In this document: positions 26,543-33,988 of the stretch, piece after piece | How positions within the stretch are numbered: the first letter of the stretch is position 1 | How the letters are laid out: every line of letters begins with the position of its first letter | NCBI RefSeq assembly: GCF_003581645.1 | Contig: NZ_QXFK01000006.1 | Span: 1 to 33,988 of the forward strand | DNA from: Pelagerythrobacter aerophilus | GTDB lineage: Bacteria > Pseudomonadota > Alphaproteobacteria > Sphingomonadales > Sphingomonadaceae | DNA length: 33,988 bases | Reading direction: 5' to 3' | Position numbers and translations under genes: made by a program | The notes under the pieces: generated by a model | Told to the model about the DNA's origin: nothing | What the model saw: only the letters and a program-made list of their open reading frames with translations | Databases searched by the model: none

Positions 26543-28096
26543 TCAGTGCATCGAAAGGGATAAGTTCTTCGGGAGAGGCTTGAGGAACAGTACCAGCGGC
26601 ACCGTGACCAGGGTAATCGCGCCCATGGCGAAAAAGACATCGTTGTAGGTCATCACGAACGCATCGCGCTGAATGATGCCGGAAAGCATCTCCAGCGCGG
26701 CCTGTGGATTGCCCAACGACGCCGTCATGGTGTCCAGGTATTCCTGTAGCCGGGGGCTGTTGGCGTTGAGAGTTTCTTCCATCCGCCGACTATGATGCCA
26801 CAGGCGCTGGTCCTGGAACGAAGCAAGCCCGGCGAGCGCGAAAGAGCCCCCTAGGTTTCGCGCCGCGTTGAAGATGCCCGAAGCATCGCCGGCATCCTCC
26901 TTGGCAACCGAAGCTACCGTCGCCTGGTTGAGGAACATCATCGTGAGGATCATGCCGATGCCGCGCAGGAACTGGCTTTCGGTGAACACTCCACCTCCCG
27001 ATTCCGCTGTCAGATTTATGCTGACGAAACAGCTTAGCGCCATGATGAACATGCCCGCGCCGACCGCAATGCGGATGTGAATCCTGCGGATCATGAACGG
27101 GAGAACGGGCATCAACAGGAAAGCCGGAACGCCCATCCAGAAGATCACAAGTCCGGTCTGCAAGGCATTATAATCGGAAATTATCGCGAGAAATTGCGGG
27201 ATCACGTAGGTCGAGCCATACATGACCATGCCAAGCGCCAGTGCCATCACCACGACGCTGGCAAACTGCCTGCTGAGCATCAGGCGCAATTTGAGCACGG
27301 GTTTGCGCGCGTAAAGCTGTCCGTAGGTCAGAAGTGCAAAACCCACGACCGTCATCAGTGTGAGCTGGACGATCAGCGTGGAATCGAACCACTCCTCACG
27401 GTGGCCTTCTTCCAGAACGATGGTCAGCCCACCCAACCCAAGGATCATACCAGCTATTCCCGCCCAATCAGCCTCGCGCAGGTAAACCCAGTCGGGCTTT
27501 TCATGGGGTAACCCGATGAATAGTAAAGCAAGGAGCAACGCGCAGACGGGCACGTTGACGAAGAAGGCGTAGTGCCAGCTCAGGTTCTCGGTAAGCCAGC
27601 CCCCCACCAACGGGCCCATTACCGGCCCAAGAACCACGGTCATTCCGAAGAGCGCCATGCCAATCGGCTGTTGCGATGGAGGCAGTCGCTTTGCGACGAT
27701 GGTCATGGCGGTTGGAATAAGCGCGCCGCCCATGAACCCTTGACCGGTGCGACCGATGATCATCGTCGTCAGATCGGTGGCAATGCCGCACAACACCGAA
27801 AAGGCCGTGAAGGCAGAAACCGCGACGATGAGCAGCGTGCGAAGGCCGAGCAGTCTTTCCAGCCACGCGCTCAGAGGGATGATGATGATCTCGGCAACAA
27901 GGAAGGCTGTCGCGATCCAGGTGCCTTCGGTTCCGGTCGCGCCGATTTCCCCCTGGATCGTCGGCAGCGCCGAATTGACGATCGAGATGTCAAGCGTTGC
28001 CAGCATCGCCCCCAGCGCACCGGCGGCTACGGCGATCCAGGCCGTAGCATCGGCCTTTTCGACCGGCGGCGAAACCGCTGCAGCGGCGCCTGCCAT
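26543..28096 (-). CDS. EmrB-type MFS efflux pump (DHA2, 14 TM)
   Basis: A 517-residue inner-membrane drug:H+ antiporter of the DHA2 family. 'MLATLDISIVNSALPTIQGEIGATGTEGTWIATAFLVAEIIIIPLSAWL' is the typical first two helices, and 'LGPVMGPLVGGWLTENLSWHYAFFVNVP' is the motif C region. About 14 hydrophobic segments fit the family. It is between the membrane-fusion protein and the outer-membrane protein genes, 3 and 7 bases apart, so the three form one EmrAB-TolC-like tripartite pump. Substrate is not predictable. Confidence 0.92.
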   Translation of the reverse strand: MAGAAAAVSPPVEKADATAWIAVAAGALGAMLATLDISIVNSALPTIQGEIGATGTEGTWIATAFLVAEIIIIPLSAWLERLLGLRTLLIVAVSAFTAFSVLCGIATDLTTMIIGRTGQGFMGGALIPTAMTIVAKRLPPSQQPIGMALFGMTVVLGPVMGPLVGGWLTENLSWHYAFFVNVPVCALLLALLFIGLPHEKPDWVYLREADWAGIAGMILGLGGLTIVLEEGHREEWFDSTLIVQLTLMTVVGFALLTYGQLYARKPVLKLRLMLSRQFASVVVMALALGMVMYGSTYVIPQFLAIISDYNALQTGLVIFWMGVPAFLLMPVLPFMIRRIHIRIAVGAGMFIMALSCFVSINLTAESGGGVFTESQFLRGIGMILTMMFLNQATVASVAKEDAGDASGIFNAARNLGGSFALAGLASFQDQRLWHHSRRMEETLNANSPRLQEYLDTMTASLGNPQAALEMLSGIIQRDAFVMTYNDVFFAMGAITLVTVPLVLFLKPLPKNLSLSMH

Positions 28097-28099
28097 CGG

Positions 28100-29227
28100 T
28101 CAGTCTCCGGCCGCGTTGCGGATCGAATCGAGTTGGTCTCTAGCGGCGCGCGTATCGACACTCGCGACAACAGACATGCCCGGCACCAGCAGACGCAGGA
28201 TCTCGGGCGAAGCCTGAATGGATATGCGCACCGGGACGCGCTGAACGATCTTGGTGAAATTACCCGTCGCGTTCTGTGGCGGAAGGATTGAGAATTCTGC
28301 CCCGGTCCCGGGGGCGATGCTTTCCACTCTTCCTAATAGCTCGAGGTCCGGCAGCGCGTCGATTTCCAAGGTGACGGGTTGCCCCGGGCGGACAAGTCCG
28401 AGCTGCGTTTCCTTGAAATTTGCTGTCACGTAGAGGCGGTCGGTCGGTACGAGGCTCATAAGGCGTTGGCCAGGCTGGACAAATTGTCCAGGTCGGACCG
28501 TGAGGTCACCCACCCGCCCGGAAATACTGGCCTGGAGCGTGGTCGATGACAGGTTCAGACGGGCGGCCTCGAGTTGCGCACGAGCGGCGTTGGCTTGCGA
28601 ATTGGCCTGGTCTATCTGCTCGCTAAGCGTGTTCTGTCGGCGCTGTGCCGCCGTGAGCGCGGCGCGCGCTGCCGCGACTTGAGCCTGCGCTTCTCTGGCC
28701 TGGGCCTCCAGCTGATCGAGCCTCTCGCGCGGCTCCGCTCCCGAAGCGGCAAGGGGGCGGTACCGGACAACCTGCTCAGCAGCGAGACCAGCCTGTGCAG
28801 ATGCTGCTGCGAGCTGTGCACGGGCCTGGGCAATTGCCGCGTCCTGCTCTTGTTGCTGGGCGCGTACCGTATCTGCTCCGGCGAGCGACGCGGCGATCTG
28901 GGCTTCGACCTGGTTCGTTTGGGCACGATAATCTCGCACGTCCAGCTGGACAAGTGCATCGCCCGACGCGACCGTTTGATTCTCCGTCACTAATACGCGC
29001 TCGACGTAGCCCGCAATTTTGGGGGAGATGATGACGCTGTCGGCGGCAATATAAGCGTTGTCGGTGGACTGCTGGAATCTGCCGTACGTCTGATGATTGT
29101 AATACCAGTAGCTCCCGGCGAGCAGGACCAGAATGCCGGCGATCAGCAGACCCAGCCGGACCCGCGGACTGGACAACCCCGTCGGACGTGCGCCTTCATC
29201 GCTAGCCCCTGCTGTCTCGTCCGCCAT
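28100..29227 (-). CDS. EmrA-type membrane-fusion (HlyD family) protein
   Basis: A 375-residue periplasmic adaptor. One membrane anchor lies near the N-terminus ('LGLLIAGILVLLAGSYWYY'). It is followed by the split lipoyl-like motif 'STDNAYIAADSVIISPKIAGYVERVLV' with 'VASGDALVQLD', a long Ala/Gln/Arg coiled coil, and the second half 'ISGRVGDLTVRPGQFVQPGQRLMSLVP'. ATG 29227 is preferred over ATG 29248 because a gaggag sequence precedes it. It is the first gene of the efflux operon and divergent from the marR remnant, the usual arrangement for MarR-controlled emr operons. Confidence 0.9.
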   Translation of the reverse strand: MADETAGASDEGARPTGLSSPRVRLGLLIAGILVLLAGSYWYYNHQTYGRFQQSTDNAYIAADSVIISPKIAGYVERVLVTENQTVASGDALVQLDVRDYRAQTNQVEAQIAASLAGADTVRAQQQEQDAAIAQARAQLAAASAQAGLAAEQVVRYRPLAASGAEPRERLDQLEAQAREAQAQVAAARAALTAAQRRQNTLSEQIDQANSQANAARAQLEAARLNLSSTTLQASISGRVGDLTVRPGQFVQPGQRLMSLVPTDRLYVTANFKETQLGLVRPGQPVTLEIDALPDLELLGRVESIAPGTGAEFSILPPQNATGNFTKIVQRVPVRISIQASPEILRLLVPGMSVVASVDTRAARDQLDSIRNAAGD

Positions 29228-29335
29228 GATTATTTCGCTCCTCGCCATCGTTTGAGCCGCTGCGCGAGCGATATAGCGGCCAAAACAAAATGCGAAAGTC
29301 CTTTACTATTTTTCTCCGATCGATAGGAATGTCTC

Positions 29336-29551
29336 ATGCCAGAAGATGAGGGCACTCTCGCACTCGACAATGTCATCACCCACGATGATCGAGCGATCTT
29401 CATGATGGACCAGATCAGCCGCGCCGCGCGCAAGGCATTCGATGACCGAGCACAGCCGCTGAGCCTCAATCGTACGCAGTGGCGTGTGTTGGCGCAGCTC
29501 ATCAGAGCTCCTGCCCTGAACCAGACGGACATCGCCAGGAGACTTGAAATC
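29336..29551 (+). pseudogene. Truncated MarR-family regulator (N-terminal half)
   Basis: From ATG 29336 the first 72 or so residues are MarR-like: 'IFMMDQISRAARKAFDDRAQPLSLNRTQWRVLAQLIRAPALNQTDIARRLEI', the dimerisation helix and the first part of the winged helix-turn-helix. Family members then continue with the recognition helix and wing (of the type 'EKATAGRLVDRLE'), but here unrelated sequence (TSSSSGLEDMTP...) follows, open to 29881. No other frame restores the lost part, so this is a deletion or rearrangement, not a simple frameshift. The DNA-binding recognition helix is missing, so the protein cannot repress. The adjacent pump may be derepressed. Confidence 0.75.
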
Positions 29552-29853
29552 ACATCCTCCAGCAGCGGCCTGGAAGACATGACGCCTTCGCGCTTGAGTG
29601 ACCGGACGCGGCTTGCGCAAGTCATAGCAATATTCGGTCGCCACGGGCGGGGCGGCATCACGCCCGTGTTGGGACTAGGCCGATCTCAAACCAAAACACA
29701 TTCGACGCGCCCGGATGCCCCGCTCGTGGCGATTGCGCCAGGGGACGAACCTCGGTCATGTTCTATAGCGGACAACCGAATGGAGCATGCGGGACGCGAA
29801 CTTTCATTGCACCGGCCCTCTGCCGGACGAACAAACCGCTGGCGGCGTGCTAG
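29552..29853. other. Unassigned junction sequence between marR remnant and mlaD-like gene
   Basis: About 300 bases carry neither the rest of MarR nor any gene I recognise. A frame ending at the TAG 29851-29853, directly before the next ATG, reads '...MFYSGQPNGACGTRTFIAPALCRTNKPLAAC' from ATG 29757 and could be the tail of a lost gene, but this is weak. The stretch probably marks a deletion or rearrangement breakpoint. Confidence 0.4.
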
Positions 29854-30804
29854 ATGGAAACTAACGCAAACTTCTCCCTAGTGGCGTGGATCGTTGGCAT
29901 TCTGATGCTTACGACCATCGCTTTCGCGATGTGGCTAATCGATCCCAGACCAAATCAGGAAACATATCAGATCAAGTTTGATCGCTCCGTGGAAGGCCTT
30001 CAGTCGGGATCGACTGTAACACTATTGGGAGTCCCTGTGGGACAGGTAACATCGGTCCGTCTGGCGGAAAATGAACCGGAAAACGTGGTCGTTGTTCTGA
30101 CTCTCGATCCTTCTGCGGCGAAAGTCCACGGCCTTGAAGCGACAATCAGCACGGATCTGATAACTGGAGAGGCTGCGCTCGTGCTCGAGGGCCGACGGGG
30201 TCGTGAGGGCATTTACACCGACAAGTCAGGAAAAAAGATCATTCCCGCCGCGGACGAAACCGGACTATTGGGGAGGGATGCGACCGCCACTGTAGAGACC
30301 GTGGCAAATAGCATTCGCGCTCTGAACGAAGGACTGGAGCCAGAAAAGCAACGGGTGATCACCTCCGATCTTGTCCGGCTTCGAGTCACGACGGCCGCAC
30401 TCGCATCGGACGCCGAAGGTTGGGACGAACGATTGGCCTCAACAAAAGGAAGATTGTTAGACTTAGGGCAAAGGGTTGGTGGATGGGGAAATAATCTTCG
30501 AGATGCAGATCGGCGGATCTCAGGGCGGAGCGCTTCTGCTATCGCGCAACTACGCCTTCGCCAATTCAGGGAGGGGGTGCAGAACGCTGAAAACAAACTT
30601 TCCCAGATAAGGAGTGGCATTCCGGCGGTCGAAGATTCTTTGGTTGAAGGTGAAACGGACCTTCGCGAACTTAGTCGCGAACTTGCTCCTCTCAGTGAAA
30701 AAATCGAAGATATTCAGGTTGAGGGAATTACATCAAATCCTCCCCTCCCAGACTATCGGCCAAAAAGAAGAGAAGCTGGAACGAATATCGATGATTTAAA
30801 GTAA
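29854..30804 (+). CDS. MlaD/MCE-domain protein (orphan)
   Basis: A 316-residue inner-membrane-anchored periplasmic protein. The N-terminus 'METNANFSLVAWIVGILMLTTIAFAMWLI' gives one membrane helix (about 8-29). An MCE domain follows (about 38-115: 'IKFDRSVEGLQSGSTVTLLGVPVGQV', 'ISTDLITGEAALVLEG'), then a long helical tail. MCE proteins form hexameric rings that move lipids between membranes together with an MlaE permease and MlaF ATPase. Neither partner gene is next to it, so it is an orphan in this window; its 5' neighbours may have been lost at the junction upstream. Confidence 0.85.
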   Translation: METNANFSLVAWIVGILMLTTIAFAMWLIDPRPNQETYQIKFDRSVEGLQSGSTVTLLGVPVGQVTSVRLAENEPENVVVVLTLDPSAAKVHGLEATISTDLITGEAALVLEGRRGREGIYTDKSGKKIIPAADETGLLGRDATATVETVANSIRALNEGLEPEKQRVITSDLVRLRVTTAALASDAEGWDERLASTKGRLLDLGQRVGGWGNNLRDADRRISGRSASAIAQLRLRQFREGVQNAENKLSQIRSGIPAVEDSLVEGETDLRELSRELAPLSEKIEDIQVEGITSNPPLPDYRPKRREAGTNIDDLK

Positions 30805-31089
30805 ACCGAACGGATGACTGCTTCCGGGCAGAGCGCGCAGCCCGTAAAATAGCGGAGATTGGAGCGCAAAGCGGATAACGACCTACTCCGCGGTCAAGTT
30901 TGAAATTGAAATTCCGAGTCCTAAAAAAGGCATCGAACCAATACATTAGAGGGATTTTGCGGGCCTTTTGCGGGCTTTTCAGCTTGACCGAAATATCTAA
31001 ACATCAGAAATTAAACGGAAAAGAAGTTCGAATGTGATGCCTCTTCTGGGCACCATTTGTTCTTCCGAGGACATCCCAAAAAGGTCGAC

Positions 31090-31113
31090 AAAATGGCGGA
31101 ATTCTGCCATTTT
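31090..31113. repeat. 24-bp near-perfect palindrome
   Basis: Arms AAAATGGC (31090-31097) and GCCATTTT (31106-31113) flank a centre ggaattct whose inner GAATTC is itself palindromic, so only one base pair is mismatched. It could be a regulator operator for the integrase promoter, a core-type recombination site or a hairpin terminator (it ends in TTTT). Confidence 0.65.
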
Positions 31114-31168
31114 CTGATCGATCCGGTCTACAGATGTCCCAGAACATTTCAGCCGATCCGATCACAAG

Positions 31169-31233
31169 TGGGGCCATGAATGGGGCCACAGTGGGCCATA
31201 TTTAGGCGGTGGCCCCATTGCCGATGGCCCCCA
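31169..31233. repeat. TGGGGCCA repeat array (likely integrase/promoter binding sites)
   Basis: Five copies of one motif lie within 65 bases: TGGGGCCA at 31169-31176 and 31181-31188, TGGGCCA at 31192-31198, and in the opposite orientation TGGCCCCA at 31210-31217 and TGGCCCCCA at 31225-31233. They end 64 bases before the integrase start. Arm-type sites of P4-like integrases are grouped like this, so the array probably marks the att region and autoregulated promoter (inference). Confidence 0.6.
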
Positions 31234-31297
31234 CAATGGATTTTGGCTGAACAGCGGACGGCTCGTCGGATCGGATGGACGATTCGGGAGGGTGATT

Positions 31298-32504
31298 ATG
31301 CCGTTGAAGGATGTCGAACTCCGCGCGCTCAAACCGCGAGATCGGGTCTACAAGCGTGCAGACGAGCGCGGTCTGTACATCGAGGTGCATCCGAGCGGCT
31401 CAAAGCTCTGGCGGCTGCGATATCGGTATCTGGGTAAGGATAAGCGCATCGCTTTGGGAGCATATCCCGAGGTCGGTTTGGCAGAGGCTCGCCGGAAGCG
31501 AGATGAGGTGCGCCAAAAGCTCAGGGGGGGGCGTGGATCCGCTGGCAGAGCGCCAGCGGGAGAGGCTGGTTGCTCAATTCAGTGCGGCGAACACCTTTGG
31601 CGAGGTCGCCAAAGAGTACATCGACAAGATGGTGGCTGAGGGTCGCGCGGTGGCCACAACGTCGAAGGCGAACTGGTTGCTTGAGCAACTAAGCCCAATC
31701 TCACAGCGCTCTATCGCCGAACTCACGCCGGTTGATGTGCTAGCTGCGCTTAAGCGGATCGAGGCCAGAGGGAAGCATGAAACCGCGCGCCGCTGCCGCT
31801 CATTCGCAAGCCGCGTCTTCCGCTATGCTGCGGCGACTGGTCGCGCCGAGAACGATCCTACCGCAATCCTGCGTGGCGCACTGGTCGCGCCGAAGGTGAC
31901 CCACCACAGCGCGATTATTGAACCCGAAGCGTTCGGCGAACTGTTGCGATCGATCGACGCCTATTCGGGCAATGCAATCACGCGCCTCGCGATGCAGATT
32001 TCGCCGCACGTAATGACCCGTCCGGGCGAACTTAGACAGGCGGAGTGGTCGGAGGTGAACGCCGAGAAAGCGGTTTGGACGATCCCGCCCGAGCGCATGA
32101 AGATGCGCCGGCCACATGCAATCCCCCTTTCACGCCAAGTGCTGCACTACTTTGCCGAGCTACATTCTCTGACCGGGCCGACGGGCTTTATGTTTCCGGC
32201 GTTCCACACTTCGCGCCGCCCCATGAGCGAAAATACGATCAACCAGGCGTTCCGGCGCATGGGCTATGGAACTGGCGAGATCACCGCTCATGGGCTTCGC
32301 ACCACCGCGTCAACGCTGCTGAACGAAAGTGGCAAGTGGAGCCCGGATGCGATCGAGCGATCGCTCGCGCATGCCGACGCGAATGTAATTCGCGGCACCT
32401 ACAATCGGGGCTTCTACTGGGAGGAGCGCGTCGCCATGCACCAGTGGTGGAGCGATTATCTCGACCAGCTTCGCGCGAACCATACGCTAGCCAAGCGAGC
32501 GTGA
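31298..32504 (+). pseudogene. P4-type tyrosine integrase, frameshifted at a G8 run
   Basis: The gene starts at ATG 31298 with gggagg six bases upstream. The first part (MPLKDVELRALKPRDRVYK... up to 'RDEVRQKLRGG') is the DUF4102 arm-binding domain. At a run of eight G (31524-31531) the frame breaks; with seven G it continues 'GGVDPLAERQRERLVAQFSAANTFGEV' to the end. The catalytic domain is complete: Arg in 'TRPGELRQAEW', His-x-x-Arg in 'AHGLRTT', His in 'SLAHADANVI' and the Tyr in 'RGTYNRGFY', then 'MHQWWSDYLDQL'. It integrates and excises mobile islands, usually at tRNA genes. The frameshift may be a sequencing error. Confidence 0.85.
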
Positions 32505-32859
32505 CTCCTTGCGGCCGAAGATGGGCCGAGAGCAGTCAGTCCGCTGGTGGCAGCTCAGCCAGGCGAAGCGGTCATTTCGAAAATAATGGACTTCTGTGGA
32601 TGGCTCCCGCGTTGCAAGGGCAAATGCGATGTGCTGGCGCTTGGGTCGGGTGCAGACTTCTGTCCGGCCTGTTGATGCAGCCATGAAGTAGACTGCTGGC
32701 CCTGATGGTGTCCGCGAACTGGGTCCCGAACTGGTTTACAGGCTGTATCGCCTCGGCCATTCGCTGGGTTGTCCCGGTTCCCGGTCTGACCGGTTCGCCA
32801 TCATCTCGCTTTGCTCTCACAACTCCTGAAGTGGCTTTCGCCGCTATTCCGTTTTGCCT
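32505..32859 (-). ncRNA. Non-coding IS110 end, candidate bridge RNA region
   Basis: No gene lies in this stretch. From 32611 to 32859 it is the non-coding side downstream of the IS110-family transposase, about 250 bases. IS1111-type elements are known to encode their guide ('bridge') RNA on this side. A perfect hairpin ccggt-ctg-accgg occurs at 32781-32793, with nearby repeats of ccggt and of 'aactgg' type. The RNA itself cannot be delimited by eye. 32505-32596 is the spacer after the integrase. Confidence 0.35.
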
Positions 32860-33975
32860 CTACGCCGCCAACGCAGGCACGTGGCGCTCACGATAGACTT
32901 CCCCGCGGGTCATGATGGCCCAGACGATTCTCGCTGTTTTGTTTGCCAAAGCCACGGTGACCACCCGTGCGGGCTTGCGCGCCAGCAAGGCGAGAACGTT
33001 GGGATCGACCGCCTCCGGTTTTCTTTTCGCGTTCCGCACCACTGCCGTCATGCCGACCACCAGGAGCTTACGAAGATACCTGTCGCCCATCTTCGAGATG
33101 CGGCCGAGCCGCTCTTTGCCGCCGCTGGACTTCTGAAGCGGGGTTAGCCCCAGCCAGGCCGCGAACTGCCGGCCAGAGCGGAACTGAGATGGATCACTGA
33201 CCGACGCTGCGAGTGCCGTCGCTCCGATCGGGCCAATGCCCGGGATCGTCATGAGGCGGGTGGCAACGTCGCTCTTGCGCTGCCACCCGATCAGATCACG
33301 TTCGATCTCCCGTACCTGGGCGTGGACATCGAGGGCTTGCTGCGACAGCCGCTCAACGATGCGAAGAGCATCGGACGGCACGTCAGGCGCTTCCCCGTCG
33401 ACGATCGCACGTGCCTTCTCCAAAGCTCGATTGATGCCTTGGGGGATGTCGATGCCGAACTCGGCCAAAAGCCCTCGCATCATGTTGATTAGCTGCGTGC
33501 GCTGCTTGACGAACAGATCCCGCGTGCGGTGCATCGACAGCGCCGCCTGCTGCTCCGCTGACTTCACCGGCACAAAGCGCATCGTGGGGCGCGTCACTGC
33601 CTCGCAGATTGCTTCCGCATCCGCAGCATCGGTCTTGCCGCGCTTCACGTAGGGCTTGACGTAAGCCGGCGGCATCAGCCGAACCTCATGGCCCAGCTTG
33701 ATCAGCTCCCGAGCCCAGTAATGCGACGTGCCGCAGGCCTCCATGCCAACCACGCAAGGCGGAAGCTTCTCGAAGAAGGGAAGCATCTGCGAGCGCCGCA
33801 ATGCCTTGCGAACAACGGCCGTGCCCTGTGCATCTACGCCGTGAACCTGGAAAACGTTCTTGGCCAAATCGAGACCGATCGTGCTAATATCCATCTGGGT
33901 GGCTCCCATTTTGCTCGTGAATACCTGACGGTCTTCACACCTTGGCACCTAGATGCCGTGAGCGGGAGCCATCCA
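32597..33975 (-). mobile_element. IS110-family element (IS1111-like, with inverted repeats)
   Basis: Fourteen-base perfect inverted repeats tggatggctcccgc (32597-32610) and gcgggagccatcca (33962-33975) bracket a single DEDD transposase gene. Typical IS110 members have no such repeats; the IS1111 subgroup has short sub-terminal ones, so this copy probably belongs there. The real ends lie a few bases outside the repeats. A partial internal copy (tggctccca, 33900-33908) sits by the gene start. Confidence 0.8.
32860..33894 (-). CDS. IS110-family transposase (DEDD)
   Basis: This 344-residue recombinase starts MDISTIGLDLAKNVFQVHGVD. The DEDD motif is visible as D9, E52 (GMEACGTSHYWA) and D89/D92 (KTDAADAEAICEAV). 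The C-terminal Transposase_20 domain has 'LMTIPGIGPIGATALAAS' and 'FAAWLGLTPLQKSSGGKERLGRISKMGDRYLRKLL', which includes the conserved Ser region. ATG 33894 is chosen over upstream ATGs (33909, 33948) because the family starts at 'MDIS...'. It moves its element without a DDE mechanism, using an RNA guide encoded in the element. The gene looks intact. Confidence 0.92.
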   Translation of the reverse strand: MDISTIGLDLAKNVFQVHGVDAQGTAVVRKALRRSQMLPFFEKLPPCVVGMEACGTSHYWARELIKLGHEVRLMPPAYVKPYVKRGKTDAADAEAICEAVTRPTMRFVPVKSAEQQAALSMHRTRDLFVKQRTQLINMMRGLLAEFGIDIPQGINRALEKARAIVDGEAPDVPSDALRIVERLSQQALDVHAQVREIERDLIGWQRKSDVATRLMTIPGIGPIGATALAASVSDPSQFRSGRQFAAWLGLTPLQKSSGGKERLGRISKMGDRYLRKLLVVGMTAVVRNAKRKPEAVDPNVLALLARKPARVVTVALANKTARIVWAIMTRGEVYRERHVPALAA

Positions 33976-33988
33976 CCTCATCTGGTTT

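Larger units (their letters stand above)
30805..31297. other. Non-coding region between mlaD-like gene and integrase
   Basis: About 490 bases without a supported gene. It contains two tandem copies of the 11-mer ttttgcgggcc (30955-30965, and 30966-30976 with one change), the near-palindrome at 31090-31113, and the TGGGGCCA array at 31169-31233. It is the expected place for the attachment site of the element that the integrase belongs to, but I cannot identify a tRNA gene or a repeated att core. Confidence 0.5.

Noticed and set aside
31026-31055. tRNA 3'-end-like sequence (GTTCGAAT ... GCACCA)
   Set aside because: The distance from the T-loop to CCA is 19 bases instead of 13 and no matching stems are found upstream, so it is not a tRNA or a clear att duplicate.
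1-33988. CRISPR array, rRNA operon, replication origin
   Set aside because: No regularly spaced repeats, no rRNA-like stretches and no DnaA-box cluster were seen when reading through the window.

Overview
The window looks like a piece of an alphaproteobacterial genome, most likely a sphingomonad (Novosphingobium, Sphingobium or Erythrobacter type). This is inferred from gene families: two large TonB-dependent receptors with 'VIIVTAQ' TonB-box-like starts, a CYP153-type P450 with an adrenodoxin-type ferredoxin, a Coq4-family protein and a P4-type integrase. No rRNA or tRNA is present, so the genus is not fixed.

Layout. 1-2991: IS3-family debris, namely the right end of one IS3 element, then a second decayed IS3 (801-2991) interrupted by a third, better preserved one (1487-2704). 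3174-24577: a roughly symmetrical catabolic island. A FadR-type GntR regulator (10261-10989) sits near the middle. Leftward run CYP153 P450, ferredoxin, two acyl-CoA dehydrogenases and a TonB receptor. Rightward run the regulator, a nitronate-monooxygenase-family flavoprotein, a Coq4-family protein, a thiolase-fold protein, a DUF35 protein, two acyl-CoA dehydrogenases, an acyl-CoA synthetase, a Baeyer-Villiger monooxygenase, an alpha/beta hydrolase and a second TonB receptor. Many rightward genes overlap by 1-4 nt, as in a tightly coupled operon. 25018-29551: an EmrA/EmrB/outer-membrane efflux operon, divergent from a marR gene that keeps only its N-terminal half. 29854-30804: an orphan MlaD/MCE protein. 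31298-32504: a frameshifted P4-type integrase behind an array of TGGGGCCA repeats. 32597-33975: an IS110-family element (IS1111-like, with 14-bp inverted repeats) closing the window.

How the genes may work together (inference). A hydrophobic substrate would enter through the TonB receptors and be hydroxylated by the P450/ferredoxin pair. It would be activated by the acyl-CoA synthetase and desaturated by two dehydrogenase pairs, each one long plus one short subunit, as in the alpha2beta2 enzymes of steroid side-chain degradation. It would then be shortened by a thiolase-fold/DUF35 pair resembling the Ltp2-ChsH2 retro-aldolase. The BVMO and hydrolase would turn a ketone into an ester or lactone and open it. 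The substrate is unknown; a terpenoid, sterol-like or alicyclic compound fits best. No hydratase, alcohol or aldehyde dehydrogenase, or ferredoxin reductase is visible, so the pathway is incomplete here.

Caution: at least four genes (two IS3 orfA/orfB junctions, the Coq4 gene and the integrase) are each put back in frame by adding or removing one base in a homopolymer run. Either the sequence has homopolymer errors or these genes are decaying; apparent frameshifts should be read with that in mind.
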